A stretch of DNA of 12,631 nucleotides from CAZLBV01 sp964557845 (GTDB taxonomy: Bacteria > Acidobacteriota > Aminicenantia > Aminicenantales > Aminicenantaceae): contig CAZLBV010000195.1 of the NCBI GenBank assembly GCA_964557845.1, positions 1 through 12,631 of the forward strand, written 5' to 3'. The position numbers and the translations under genes are program-made. The notes under the pieces are model-generated. The model was not told the origin of the DNA and made no database searches. It worked only from the letters and a program-made list of their open reading frames with translations. Below, in pieces: positions 1 to 7,906 of this stretch (position 1 is its first letter; every line of letters begins with the position of its first letter).

Positions 1-375
1 GACCCTGATATAACCCAGGGAAGACCGAGAGACCTCGGCAAGGAAACCATGGAAGAGTTCCAGAAGCAGCAGAAGAAAAAAGGCGAAGAAGGAGAAGAGG
101 AAAGCCCCTATGGCTCAAGGGGTGGATTTTCAGGAGAACAGCCGCGAACCATAGTACGTTTCATTCGCGATGAGAAAAAGCTCCTGATCAGCGGAGGCTT
201 AGCCGGAGGCAACGAGTTGGCCGGAACCCCGGCTGTTGTTGACTGCAAGCTTGGCGAAGGCCATGTGGTTCTCTTTGGCATCAATCCCATGTGGCGCCAC
301 CAGACCCATGGCTCCTTTTTCCTGGTCTTCAATACCATGCTCCACTTCGATCATTTAGATGCTGGGAAGAAATAA
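1..375 (+). CDS. C-terminal end of probable M14-family zinc carboxypeptidase (5' end outside window)
   Basis: Frame 1 is open from the first base, so this is the last 124 residues of a longer protein; the ATG at 49 is internal. The visible part begins with a charged, low-complexity linker rich in Lys, Glu and Gln (about residues 15-40). A small beta-rich tail follows, with the pattern GEGHVVLFGINPMWRHQ followed by THGSFFLVFNTML. From memory, this ending resembles the C-terminal glutamine-amidotransferase-like domain of large secreted M14 metallopeptidases in Acidobacteria-type genomes. The catalytic zinc domain would lie upstream and cannot be seen, so the peptidase call rests on the tail alone. 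The next gene on the same strand starts 77 bp downstream and could be co-transcribed. No terminator hairpin is evident after the stop. Confidence 0.6.
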   Translation, partial: DPDITQGRPRDLGKETMEEFQKQQKKKGEEGEEESPYGSRGGFSGEQPRTIVRFIRDEKKLLISGGLAGGNELAGTPAVVDCKLGEGHVVLFGINPMWRHQTHGSFFLVFNTMLHFDHLDAGKK

Positions 376-452
376 TTCAAAAAGAGTTTTTTTCTGTACT
401 TCTTTTCTCTTCTATGCTATGCTCTTGAGCAAGTAAAAGGATGGAGGTAAGC

Positions 453-1421
453 ATGTTAAAACGTTTTATCTATATGGGAATTTTTATATTTATTTTTATT
501 TCTGGTGCAACTTTTTTATCAGCAGAGTCTGAACCGGTAACTATTTCACCTAATGCCCCTACCAATCCTGTCAAACTCATCTTCATCCACCATTCGTGTG
601 GAGAAAACTGGCTGGCGGATTGGGGGGGAAAGCTGGGACAAACCCTCAAGAAGAATAATTATTTCGTGAGCGACACCAACTACGGCTGGGGCCCTGAAGG
701 GATAGGCGACTTAACCGATATCGGTCATTGGTGGAATTGGTTTCTTGGCCCTAATCGGAACATCTACCTTCAGGCTCTATATACAGAATACGAACAACAT
801 TCTGACTATCCCCGTCTGTCTGCTGATCCAGGCGGCAAAAATGAGATCGTCATGTTCAAGTCCTGCTTCCCTAATTCCCACATCAGTGGGAAGCCAAACG
901 ACAAGCCCACAAAGGGCGCGAACCCGCTGCGCGGTCAGGACTGCTACTCCTCCCACCATACTGTCGCCAATGTCAAGGACATATACAGAGATCTCCTTAG
1001 CTATTTTAAAAAGCACCAGGACAAACTTTTCATTTTAATCACAGCCCCTCCCCTGGTTCAGGGTGGAACCGACAAAGCCCATGCCGCCAACGCTCGAGCC
1101 GTCAACAATTGGGTGGTAAATCAGTGGCTGAAAAAATACAACAAGAAATACAGCAATGTCCGTGTGTTTGACTGGTATAACGTCCTGACCTCCAATGCCG
1201 GAAACCGCAACAAACATGATGCCAAAAAGGCAAAAGGAAACCACCATCGGATCTGGAAGGGCAAGATCCAGCACATCCAAACCAAGAAAAACAACTATAG
1301 TTCCTACGGTATGGATGAATGGGACAGCCACCCCACGGCTGCTGGCGGTCAAAAAGGCAGCATCGAATTTATAAAGCTCCTGAATGTCTGGTACCAGGAG
1401 TGGAAAGCTGATAAAAAATAG
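453..1421 (+). CDS. Secreted SGNH-like hydrolase family protein
   Basis: This 322-residue exported protein begins with a Lys/Arg plus hydrophobic signal sequence (residues 1-24, probable cleavage after the LSA at 22-24). I chose the ATG at 453 over the in-frame ATG at 441 because GGAGG (444-448) sits just before 453, and the 441 start would overlap that site. After a Pro-rich linker comes a first block FIHHSCGENW (44-53). Then follow an aromatic-rich segment (DTNYGWGP, GHWWNWF), a block FKSCFPNS (135-142), ITAPP (196-200) and a C-terminal DSHPTAAG (291-298). The order of an N-terminal Ser block, a central Asn block and a terminal Asp-x-x-His-like block is that of SGNH/GDSL esterases, although Gly-Asp-Ser is replaced by His-Ser-Cys-Gly. 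Proposed catalytic residues are Ser48 with Asp291/His293. The substrate is unknown; ester or acetyl groups on polysaccharide are a guess. Distinctive Trp and Cys content suggests a separate subfamily. Confidence 0.62.
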   Translation: MLKRFIYMGIFIFIFISGATFLSAESEPVTISPNAPTNPVKLIFIHHSCGENWLADWGGKLGQTLKKNNYFVSDTNYGWGPEGIGDLTDIGHWWNWFLGPNRNIYLQALYTEYEQHSDYPRLSADPGGKNEIVMFKSCFPNSHISGKPNDKPTKGANPLRGQDCYSSHHTVANVKDIYRDLLSYFKKHQDKLFILITAPPLVQGGTDKAHAANARAVNNWVVNQWLKKYNKKYSNVRVFDWYNVLTSNAGNRNKHDAKKAKGNHHRIWKGKIQHIQTKKNNYSSYGMDEWDSHPTAAGGQKGSIEFIKLLNVWYQEWKADKK

Positions 1422-1496
1422 CTGCATCTCAATTTACAACTTCATCAATTTCAATCAGAAACGCCAGCCCTTTAGTTACAAAGGAAAACAAAAACC

Positions 1497-1802
1497 ATGC
1501 CGCTTTTGACCTGGGTTTCTTTGCTGATCATCACCATCACCATTATCGGGGTCTCGCTGGGGCGTTACCCCTTTCTACGGATGAACCGGGCCACCATTGC
1601 TTTTGTCGGAGCGGCTGCTCTTATCATCATCCATGCCATTCCCCTCGAGCAGGCCTATCAGGCGATCGATCTTAACACCATAATTTTGCTTTTTTCCATC
1701 ATGGTTCTCAATGCCAATTTTCGTCTGTGCGGATTCTTCTATTTGGTTACCAAATACATAGTGAATTTCGCCCGGACACCCAAGCAGTGTGGAAAATTAT
1801 AA
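1497..1802 (+). pseudogene. Truncated anion-transporter (SLC13/ArsB-NhaD-like) N-terminus
   Basis: The open frame gives 101 residues with three hydrophobic segments (about 5-22, 34-48 and 59-75). Its motifs include GRYPFLRMNRATIAFVGAA, AIDLNTIILLFSIMVLNAN and a following Arg-Thr-Pro-Lys-Gln. These match the opening of the ion-transporter superfamily permeases of roughly 400 residues annotated as SLC13/anion transporter. Resemblance is lost at about residue 96 and the frame stops six codons later. No continuation is seen in any frame before the convergent kinase gene, whose stop lies 51 bp away. At least two thirds of the protein, including the other transport helices, is missing. It is most simply a relic left by a deletion or rearrangement near 1785-1800, after which the DNA becomes AT-rich. 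Only a weak AAGGA (1481-1485) lies upstream, 11 bases from the ATG. A working short membrane protein is possible but unlikely. Confidence 0.6.
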
Positions 1803-1853
1803 ATAAATAATCAATTTTACTAATTTAAGCAGCAGTTCAATTAAGAATTAAAT

Positions 1854-4800
1854 TCAGCTTTTTAAATCGGCAAGACGTTTTCGGGCGTCTTCGACTTCCG
1901 TTAGGCCCGGGTCGGAATTTTTACATAGTTCAAGGAATGTCTCGTAGTGCTCAATGGCTTTATTATTATTTCCTTTTTCTTCATAAATTTTGCTGGCTAG
2001 ATAGATGCTTTTGCTGTAAATATCCCCATAAAACATACCTCCGGGAGTAAGAGAAATGATGTTTTCACATTGTTCGAGGGCTTTATCCAGATCTCCGGCC
2101 CGGTAATAGGCCATGGCTAAAGACTCCATAAATTGTGCATTTGTTTTGAAAAGCATTTCATCAGACGCCGGAATTTGTTTAAAAAAAGTTAAATTGCAAG
2201 CTTTTTGAATCAGATCAATCGCTTGGGAATAATTTCCCTTTTCAAGCTCAATCATGCCTGATAAATGGTAATACAAGCGTATGGATTTTTTGTGTATTCC
2301 TGCATCGATAAATTCTTTTAACTTTTCAGCAGTGATTTGAGCCATATCAATGGAATGATTGGCCAAATGAATTAAGCCCTCCATGTGCATAGCGGACCGC
2401 TGTAATGGGAAGCTGTAATGAACAGCCTGCCGCGCGTTTTCCAGGCCCATCTCACACTCTTTTAAGGCCTCCTCATATTGCCCGATTTTATGGTACGTAT
2501 AGGCAGATTTTATGTGCCATTCTGATACAGCCCATTTAACGTTAATCTCCCGGGCAAAGTTTATACCCTGATTAAGCCAGGATTGCGCCTCTTTATATTT
2601 CCCCCAAAGTAGATTTAAAGAAATTGAGCCGTTAACAGCGTTATAGCCTGCTCCTGGTTCGGTTAATCCGGATAGTTTCCAATAGACATCCTCTGCTTTT
2701 GTAAATTCTTTCTGGGATTTATACACGAGGGCTAGTTCGTCAAGACTCCAAAACTTCTCCGGATCCAGTGAAAGAGCCTTATTAGCCTCAGAAAGAGCCA
2801 GATCATATTTACCCAGATCCCGGTAAAGCGATGAAAATTCCCGGCGGATTTCTGAAGACTCCCCCTTGTTCATTAAATAGTCTTCTAAGACCTGTTTGGC
2901 TTTATCAAATTCACCCATAGCTTTATAGCTGGCGGCCAATTGTGTGTAACTTCCCACAAAATCCGTCCCGGCATTGCAGGCTCTTTCATAATAAACTACC
3001 GCCTGATCCCATTGTTCCAAATTATGATGGATGAGCGCTAAATTATGATTAGCCGTTGTCTCCTCGGGATAGAATTCCAAAAGTTTATTAAACGCCTCCA
3101 TAGCCCGGTTATATGTATCCTCCGAGTTATGATAATACGTTCCCTCGATCAAGTATCGTTCCCTGTCTGACAGCCGGTCTTTTAAGATCATCGCTTTTTC
3201 CATATATTCGCGTCCCTGAGACGCTAATCCAAGATTGCTGTAAGCGACACCTAATTTCCGGTAAGCCAGGGCAAATTCCGGGTCAATCCGGACAGCCCTT
3301 TCATATAGAGGGATAGCTTCCCGGTCCCGGCTTTGATTGTGCAGCTTCACTCCTTGGGAGTAGTATTTAAATGCTTCAGGGGATTGGGTGGTGATTTGGC
3401 CCAGATCTTTATCCAGGTCATTGGAGATTTGTTCTGCGGAAAGATTGAGATCTTTTTTTATCTGCTGCGTGATCTTATCCAATGAAGCTATGATGCTGTC
3501 TTCGCCGGTTCCTTCTTGCCTGATGGAACTTACGGCTTCAGATGACCGCATATTCATTAACGCGGCATTGATGATGAATCGATCGCCCGCCGTAATAAAA
3601 CTTCCTTTAAGAACATGGCTGGCCCCGCCCTGTGAAGCTACTTTCATAAGGTCTTCAGTCGAGTATTTATTCTTATCCAATAAGTTTAAATTATCCATCA
3701 AGGAGTAGATCCGGTCACTACTGAGAACGCGTACAAATTTGGACTGGCTTAAATCTGTAATAAGCAGCTCGGTCAACCCATTCCTCCAGTGATTCAGGTC
3801 TTCTTTTCCGGAACTGTTTTCAAAATACAAAACAGCAATCCTGGGCTCATCTCCCTGGGTTACCGGCGCCAGGCCTTTATCTGGAATAAGGCGCCATAAT
3901 ATAAGAGCGCCAATGATCAAACCAACAACCACAAGCGCCGGGATGAGAATTTTTTTTAAACCGAAGGTGACTGTTATTTCTTTGGAGGTAAGGGTTTTTC
4001 TCTTCGGCATAATCTTTATTGTCGATGGAATTGCAGCTTCAATGCCCTCCAGCTCCGAACGTAATTCTCCGGCGCTGTGAAAACGTTTATCCTTATCTTT
4101 TTCCAGGCATTTGAGAATAATACGGCCCAGGTCAATCGGGATCTGAGGATTCAGTTCCAGCGGATCTTTTGGGATCTCGCTTTTATGCTTAACACCAATA
4201 GTGAAAGGAGTATCCCCTTCAAAAGGGACCCGCCCCGTCACCATCTCATAGAGTATCACTCCCAGGGAGTAAATATCTGAGCGCTGGTCGATCTCTTTGC
4301 CTTCCACCTGTTCGGGGGACATGTATTCCGGAGTGCCGATCATCACGCCGTCTCCCGTTATCCTTTTTCCGGTAAGGGACCGGGCAATTCCGAAGTCCAT
4401 GATGCGGACATTGCCCTCCCTGTCGATCATGATGTTGTTGGATTTGAGGTCGCGATGGACCACACCGAGTTTATGCGCCTCCGACAGCCCGTCACAGACC
4501 TGTTTGGCGATTTTGACGGCAGTTCCGATGGCCAGCTGCCCCGACCTGTGTATAAAACTTCTCAAGTCCTCGCCGGGCACATACTCCATTGTGATGTAGT
4601 AGGAACCTTTTTCCCTGTTAAGGTCATACATCCGGCAGACATTTTTATGCGTGATATCCCGGGCGATCTTAAGTTCATTACGGAACCGCTCGATGGTCTT
4701 TTTATCGGAAGCAATCTCCGGCTTGATGAGCTTAAGGGCGATCTTGGCATTGATCTCTTTATCAATGGTTTTATAGACCCGTCCCATGCCCCCTTTTCCC

Positions 4801-5000
4801 AGCTCCTCGATTATCTGGTAGCGGCCGGCAAAGGTGGAGCCGGTGGTGAGTTCCTGTCTGGGAGTTTCTACGGTTTTGGTAACTTCATTCTCATTGATCG
4901 AGCGGAGCTCCGCGCCGCAGTCTGCACAGAAAGCAGCGGTTTCAGGATTTTTCGCACCACACTCAGGACATTTGATGGTCATGACTTCCCTTGATGTCAT
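1854..5000 (-). CDS. Membrane Ser/Thr protein kinase with zinc ribbon, TolB-like domain and TPR repeats
   Basis: This 1048-residue protein has five parts. A zinc ribbon comes first (Cys11, 14, 25, 28). A complete Hanks-type kinase domain spans about 61-315, with glycine loop GKGGMGRV, Lys90 in ALKLIK, HRDLKSNN with Asp184, DFG at 202-204 and GTPEYMSPE. One membrane helix lies at about 350-371. An extracytoplasmic TolB/FlgO-like domain begins RIAVLYFENSSG (387 to about 535). Finally, about a dozen TPR units fill 541-1045. All kinase catalytic residues are present, so it should phosphorylate Ser/Thr in the cytoplasm while the TPR part, outside, binds proteins or ligands. Two starts are plausible: 5000, preceded by GAGGGTGG, and 4982, preceded by AAGGGA, which puts the zinc ribbon at the extreme N-terminus (MTIKCPECG) as in relatives. 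The gene stands alone with its own promoter and converges on the truncated transporter. Its signal and substrates are not shown by neighbours. Confidence 0.93.
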   Translation of the reverse strand: MTSREVMTIKCPECGAKNPETAAFCADCGAELRSINENEVTKTVETPRQELTTGSTFAGRYQIIEELGKGGMGRVYKTIDKEINAKIALKLIKPEIASDKKTIERFRNELKIARDITHKNVCRMYDLNREKGSYYITMEYVPGEDLRSFIHRSGQLAIGTAVKIAKQVCDGLSEAHKLGVVHRDLKSNNIMIDREGNVRIMDFGIARSLTGKRITGDGVMIGTPEYMSPEQVEGKEIDQRSDIYSLGVILYEMVTGRVPFEGDTPFTIGVKHKSEIPKDPLELNPQIPIDLGRIILKCLEKDKDKRFHSAGELRSELEGIEAAIPSTIKIMPKRKTLTSKEITVTFGLKKILIPALVVVGLIIGALILWRLIPDKGLAPVTQGDEPRIAVLYFENSSGKEDLNHWRNGLTELLITDLSQSKFVRVLSSDRIYSLMDNLNLLDKNKYSTEDLMKVASQGGASHVLKGSFITAGDRFIINAALMNMRSSEAVSSIRQEGTGEDSIIASLDKITQQIKKDLNLSAEQISNDLDKDLGQITTQSPEAFKYYSQGVKLHNQSRDREAIPLYERAVRIDPEFALAYRKLGVAYSNLGLASQGREYMEKAMILKDRLSDRERYLIEGTYYHNSEDTYNRAMEAFNKLLEFYPEETTANHNLALIHHNLEQWDQAVVYYERACNAGTDFVGSYTQLAASYKAMGEFDKAKQVLEDYLMNKGESSEIRREFSSLYRDLGKYDLALSEANKALSLDPEKFWSLDELALVYKSQKEFTKAEDVYWKLSGLTEPGAGYNAVNGSISLNLLWGKYKEAQSWLNQGINFAREINVKWAVSEWHIKSAYTYHKIGQYEEALKECEMGLENARQAVHYSFPLQRSAMHMEGLIHLANHSIDMAQITAEKLKEFIDAGIHKKSIRLYYHLSGMIELEKGNYSQAIDLIQKACNLTFFKQIPASDEMLFKTNAQFMESLAMAYYRAGDLDKALEQCENIISLTPGGMFYGDIYSKSIYLASKIYEEKGNNNKAIEHYETFLELCKNSDPGLTEVEDARKRLADLKS

Positions 5001-5032
5001 TAATTTTCCACCCTCGAAATAAATTTGTCTCC

Positions 5033-5062
5033 ATAATATACATAATGAGTAATTTCAGTCAA
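5033..5062 (-). promoter_or_regulatory. Predicted sigma70-type promoter of the kinase gene
   Basis: Reading the minus strand, TTGACT (5062-5057) is followed 16 bp later by TATATT (5040-5035), or 18 bp later by TATTAT (5038-5033). Each -10 box matches the consensus at five of six positions. Transcription would start near 5026-5029, leaving a leader of about 27 bases before the 5000 start with its GAGGGTGG ribosome site. This is a motif match only, in AT-rich sequence. Confidence 0.5.
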
Positions 5063-5188
5063 TATAAATCAGCATGAATGTCATTTAAAAATTAGAAATG
5101 GACTGATTTTTATAGATTTAAATTTTAAAAGTGGACTAAAGGTGGTTACTGTGGTTAAAACCTTCTTTTTGATAAGGAAGCACGAACC

Positions 5189-5311
5189 ATGGCTAAACAA
5201 CTACACAAGCCTTTTCATGACAAGCGGCTCAAAGCATTGCTGCAAAGTTACATCAACAAAGAAGTCAAGCTTCATTTTAATCTTTTACTTATCTTAAATT
5301 ATGATGAGTGA
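5189..5311 (+). pseudogene. Possible transposase N-terminal remnant (40 codons)
   Basis: A short frame encodes MAKQLHKPFHDKRLKALLQS followed by YINKEVKLHF and then unrelated hydrophobic residues, ending at TGA. The first ~27 residues resemble, from memory, the start of helix-turn-helix integrase-type transposases (IS481/ISNCY-like), in which this helix precedes a KRRRFF-like DNA-binding segment. That segment is absent, so the frame looks broken at about residue 27. AAGGAAG lies 8 bases before the ATG. Just upstream, TGGACT occurs twice (5099-5104 and 5132-5137) in a short AT-rich stretch that could be a transposon end, but no matching opposite end was found. It could instead be an unrelated small gene. 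Confidence 0.35.
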
Positions 5312-5326
5312 GTTAGGAGACCTGAT

Positions 5327-5500
5327 ATGAAAAACTCAATTGTATTAACTGGAAAGTCAGCGGAACTATATTTCAAAACCATCTACACTGAGGATATTAG
5401 CCTAAATATGAAAATATTGAGAAGATCCTACCGCCCAGATGCAACGCAGGATCATAAAGATGAGGATCTGGAGAGGACAAAATCAGTATTCCTAGATTAA
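5327..5500 (+). CDS. Small hypothetical protein, 57 aa
   Basis: The frame begins at an ATG preceded by AGGAG (5315-5319) with a 7-base gap, a good ribosome site, and runs 57 codons to TAA. The product starts MKNSIVLTGKSAELYFKTIY, is charged in its second half (RRSYRPDATQDHKDEDLE), and has no signal peptide, membrane segment or Cys motif. I do not recognise a family. It begins 15 bp after the possible transposase relic on the same strand and ends 52 bp from the 3' end of the convergent tRNA-Arg gene. It may therefore be leftover cargo of a mobile element or a chance frame. The ribosome site is the main argument that it is translated. Confidence 0.35.
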   Translation: MKNSIVLTGKSAELYFKTIYTEDISLNMKILRRSYRPDATQDHKDEDLERTKSVFLD

Positions 5501-5552
5501 TTTATTGCATACACAAAAACCACCCAAGTGACTGATTCTAAAGGATGTTTTC

Positions 5553-5629
<77 letters not shown>

Positions 5630-5640
5630 ACCGCTTACGA

Positions 5641-5655
5641 ATGACTGTTAGTCAT
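5641..5655. repeat. Short perfect inverted repeat in the tRNA-Arg leader
   Basis: ATGACT, a 3-base loop (GTT) and AGTCAT form a 6-bp perfect hairpin between the predicted tRNA transcription start and the mature 5' end. It could fold in the precursor leader next to the RNase P cleavage site, or be an operator at the start site. No function is demonstrated by the sequence. Confidence 0.3.
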
Positions 5656-5663
5656 GCGAAAAT

Positions 5664-5692
5664 ACTATAGCTGATAATCCCCTTTTTTGCAA
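5664..5692 (-). promoter_or_regulatory. Strong predicted promoter of the tRNA-Arg gene
   Basis: On the minus strand, TTGCAA (5692-5687) and TATAGT (5669-5664) are separated by exactly 17 bp. Transcription would begin near 5657, about 28 bases before the mature tRNA 5' end. This gives the tRNA a promoter independent of the sulfatase-like gene that lies upstream on the same strand. Confidence 0.6.
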
Positions 5693-5779
5693 TAAATTTA
5701 GGCTTCTTCGGGGGAGGAGGAGGGCAAAACGGGTGCTTCTTATTTAGGCGCAGGAGAGATCGATCGACGAAAGAATTTT

Positions 5780-7906
5780 TTATTTCACCCTTTCCAGAAG
5801 GAGCTCAAAATTTTCTTTCTCGGCATGAGTGAACAGATGGTAAAATTCATTTTTCAGTGTGACCAAATACAGCCGGGCTTTGGTCATATCTCCCTGGGAG
5901 ATGTAAGCCAGACCCAGATAATAATAAGTTTTTCCGGCGCGGGGATTGATCTCGATCACTTTTTCCCAGCTCCTGATCGCTTCGGTCATATCACCATGGG
6001 TCATATAAGCTGCGCCCAGACTGTTATAGGCAGAGACATATTCCAGATCAAGCTCAATAACTCTTTGAAGATTTTTCACGGCCTTGGCAAAAAATTCTTT
6101 CTCATGAGTCTGCAGGTACTTGGAAAGATAGATCGATCCTATATAGTTAAATGTATCTGCATATTCAGGATCGATCGAAACCGATATCTCAAACGCCTGC
6201 AGGGCTTCATCATTTTGCCCCATCTTGGTATAGGCCAAGCCGAGAAGAGTCCACAGTTCCGGATCCTGCTCCATCTGAAAGGGCTGATCGCTGCGCAGCA
6301 CCCGGATAATCTCATCATAATTCTGGGTATGCATTAAAAACTCACAATAAAGTTCCAGGATCTCATAACTGAAGGGAAAGGTTTTATAACCCTTTCTCAA
6401 TGTTTCCAGAACCACATTAATTTGCAGGCTTTCACCATATAACTTAGCCAAATAGACATAGGCGATGTCCAGCCTGTTTTCCTGTTTGATGATATTTTCC
6501 AGCGCCGCAATTCCTTCTTTGGTTTTATTGCTTTCTCTCAGCCGGTAAGCCTGGATGATCTGGTTATAAAGCGGAAGGAGTGATTTGATATCATCCTCCG
6601 GGCCGTAAGTTCTTTTTCTGCCTACAGGGCTCGATGTGATGTAACCGAGGCTTCTTAACTTGCGCAAACCAACAGAATCCGTCTTTTGGGAGGCATCGGG
6701 CTTTTGGCCGGAGACCTGGGCTTGCATGAGCTGGTCAAGCTGCTGTTTGTAGGCAGGAAGTTTCGCGGCATCGATCAAATTTTTATTCTCACTGAAATCA
6801 GAGTCAAGATCATACAGTTCAGGAATGGGAGAATCAAAGAATTTGTAATTTCCTCGAATGAACCCTCTTAGCGGCGCCCAGTCCATCCGGTAAAAAGGCT
6901 CCAGCGATTCAAAGTAAATGGTACGCTCCCCTATGCTTTTCCCCTGCATAGCCGGACAGAGTGAGATTCCTTGAAGATGGTTTGGAATTTCCATATCCAA
7001 AACATCACATACTGTCGGGAAAATATCGATATGAGCCGTGAAGTCTTCTACAGTTCCAGGTTTATTACCGGGAACATAGATAATGAGAGGCACCCATAAG
7101 GAAGCGTTATAGGCAAGTATTCCATGGGTCTGTTCTCCATGTTCCCCCAAGGATTCTCCATGGTCTGAGGTAATGATAACTATCGTGTTCTTAAGCAGAC
7201 CATTAGAATCTAAATATCCCATAAATCTACCAAGTTCACTGTCTACATAGGCTGCTTCCCCATCATAAGGGCGATCCTGATACTTACTTTTGAACGGCTC
7301 CGGCGGATCGTAAGAATAATGAGGATCGAACAGATGGAGCCAGGCAAACCAGGGCTGCTTCTGCTTTTTTATCCAGTCCCAAGCAGGCTTGATGACCTCT
7401 TCAGCTTTCCTTTCTCCCTCAGTAAATTTGGGAGCTCCGGGTGAGATAAAATCATCATCATAGAGATCAAATCCCTGGTCAAGGCCAAAACGGGAATCCA
7501 GAGGAGCCGCCCCGTGAAAGGCACCGGTGGAATACCCATATTTTTTCAGATGCTCGGCGATGGTTAAAAATTCCGGGCGCACCACAAAATCGACATTGTC
7601 CTGGACTCCATGAGAGAGCGGCGTCGTCCCCAACAGAATATTGGTATGGGAGGGGAGTGTCAAAGGATTATGAGCAAATGATTTAGTGAAGATAACAGAT
7701 CTTTCGGCTAAGGCGTCAATATGGGGCGTTTTAACATATTTGTCTGAATAACAGCTCAATCGATCTGCCCTTAAAGTATCGATGGTGATAAGGATTAAGT
7801 TTAATTTGGATTTTTCCGCTTTAGCTGACGAGGATAAACAAAAAAGAATTAAAAATAAATTAATTAAGAGAATAACTACAGATGAACTTTTATTACTTCG
7901 CGTCAT
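5780..7906 (-). CDS. Exported sulfatase-fold (alkaline phosphatase superfamily) protein with C-terminal TPR repeats
   Basis: This 708-residue protein starts with a signal peptide (1-30, ending SSAKA). The sulfatase/alkaline-phosphatase fold covers about 36-400, with metal-binding residues in ITIDTLRADR (Asp43, Asp48) and ITSDHGESLGEHG (Asp248, His249), and His261 in QTHG. Where sulfatases carry Cys/Ser-x-Pro-x-Arg, converted to formylglycine, this protein has Thr83-Leu-Pro-Ser-His87. A classical formylglycine sulfatase is therefore unlikely. A Thr nucleophile, as in phosphoglycerol and phosphoethanolamine transferases or phosphodiesterases of this superfamily, is possible. Residues ~435-700 are TPR-like helical repeats, probably for protein contacts or as an envelope scaffold. 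The start is supported by GAGGA six bases before the ATG at 7906. It lies between the tRNA and the RNase H-like gene and is separated from the latter by 184 AT-rich bases, so it is probably monocistronic. The fold is secure; the substrate is unknown. Confidence 0.88.
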   Translation of the reverse strand: MTRSNKSSSVVILLINLFLILFCLSSSAKAEKSKLNLILITIDTLRADRLSCYSDKYVKTPHIDALAERSVIFTKSFAHNPLTLPSHTNILLGTTPLSHGVQDNVDFVVRPEFLTIAEHLKKYGYSTGAFHGAAPLDSRFGLDQGFDLYDDDFISPGAPKFTEGERKAEEVIKPAWDWIKKQKQPWFAWLHLFDPHYSYDPPEPFKSKYQDRPYDGEAAYVDSELGRFMGYLDSNGLLKNTIVIITSDHGESLGEHGEQTHGILAYNASLWVPLIIYVPGNKPGTVEDFTAHIDIFPTVCDVLDMEIPNHLQGISLCPAMQGKSIGERTIYFESLEPFYRMDWAPLRGFIRGNYKFFDSPIPELYDLDSDFSENKNLIDAAKLPAYKQQLDQLMQAQVSGQKPDASQKTDSVGLRKLRSLGYITSSPVGRKRTYGPEDDIKSLLPLYNQIIQAYRLRESNKTKEGIAALENIIKQENRLDIAYVYLAKLYGESLQINVVLETLRKGYKTFPFSYEILELYCEFLMHTQNYDEIIRVLRSDQPFQMEQDPELWTLLGLAYTKMGQNDEALQAFEISVSIDPEYADTFNYIGSIYLSKYLQTHEKEFFAKAVKNLQRVIELDLEYVSAYNSLGAAYMTHGDMTEAIRSWEKVIEINPRAGKTYYYLGLAYISQGDMTKARLYLVTLKNEFYHLFTHAEKENFELLLERVK

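Noticed and set aside
441..452. Upstream ATG as start of the SGNH-like gene
   Set aside because: The GGAGG ribosome site lies between this ATG and the one at 453, so initiation at 453 fits better.
1803..1853. Bidirectional terminator between the truncated transporter and the kinase gene
   Set aside because: No stable GC-containing stem followed by a T run could be found on either strand.
4455..4994. 179-codon plus-strand frame opposite the kinase N-terminus
   Set aside because: It lies wholly antisense to the kinase domain, whose catalytic motifs prove the minus-strand frame; its product resembles no family and has no ribosome site.
5501..5552. Terminator after tRNA-Arg on the minus strand
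   Set aside because: Only a 3-bp CAC/GTG stem precedes the T run, too weak to call.
5825..6337. 170-codon plus-strand frame opposite the sulfatase-like gene
   Set aside because: Antisense shadow of the TPR region; the minus-strand TPR pattern explains the sequence.
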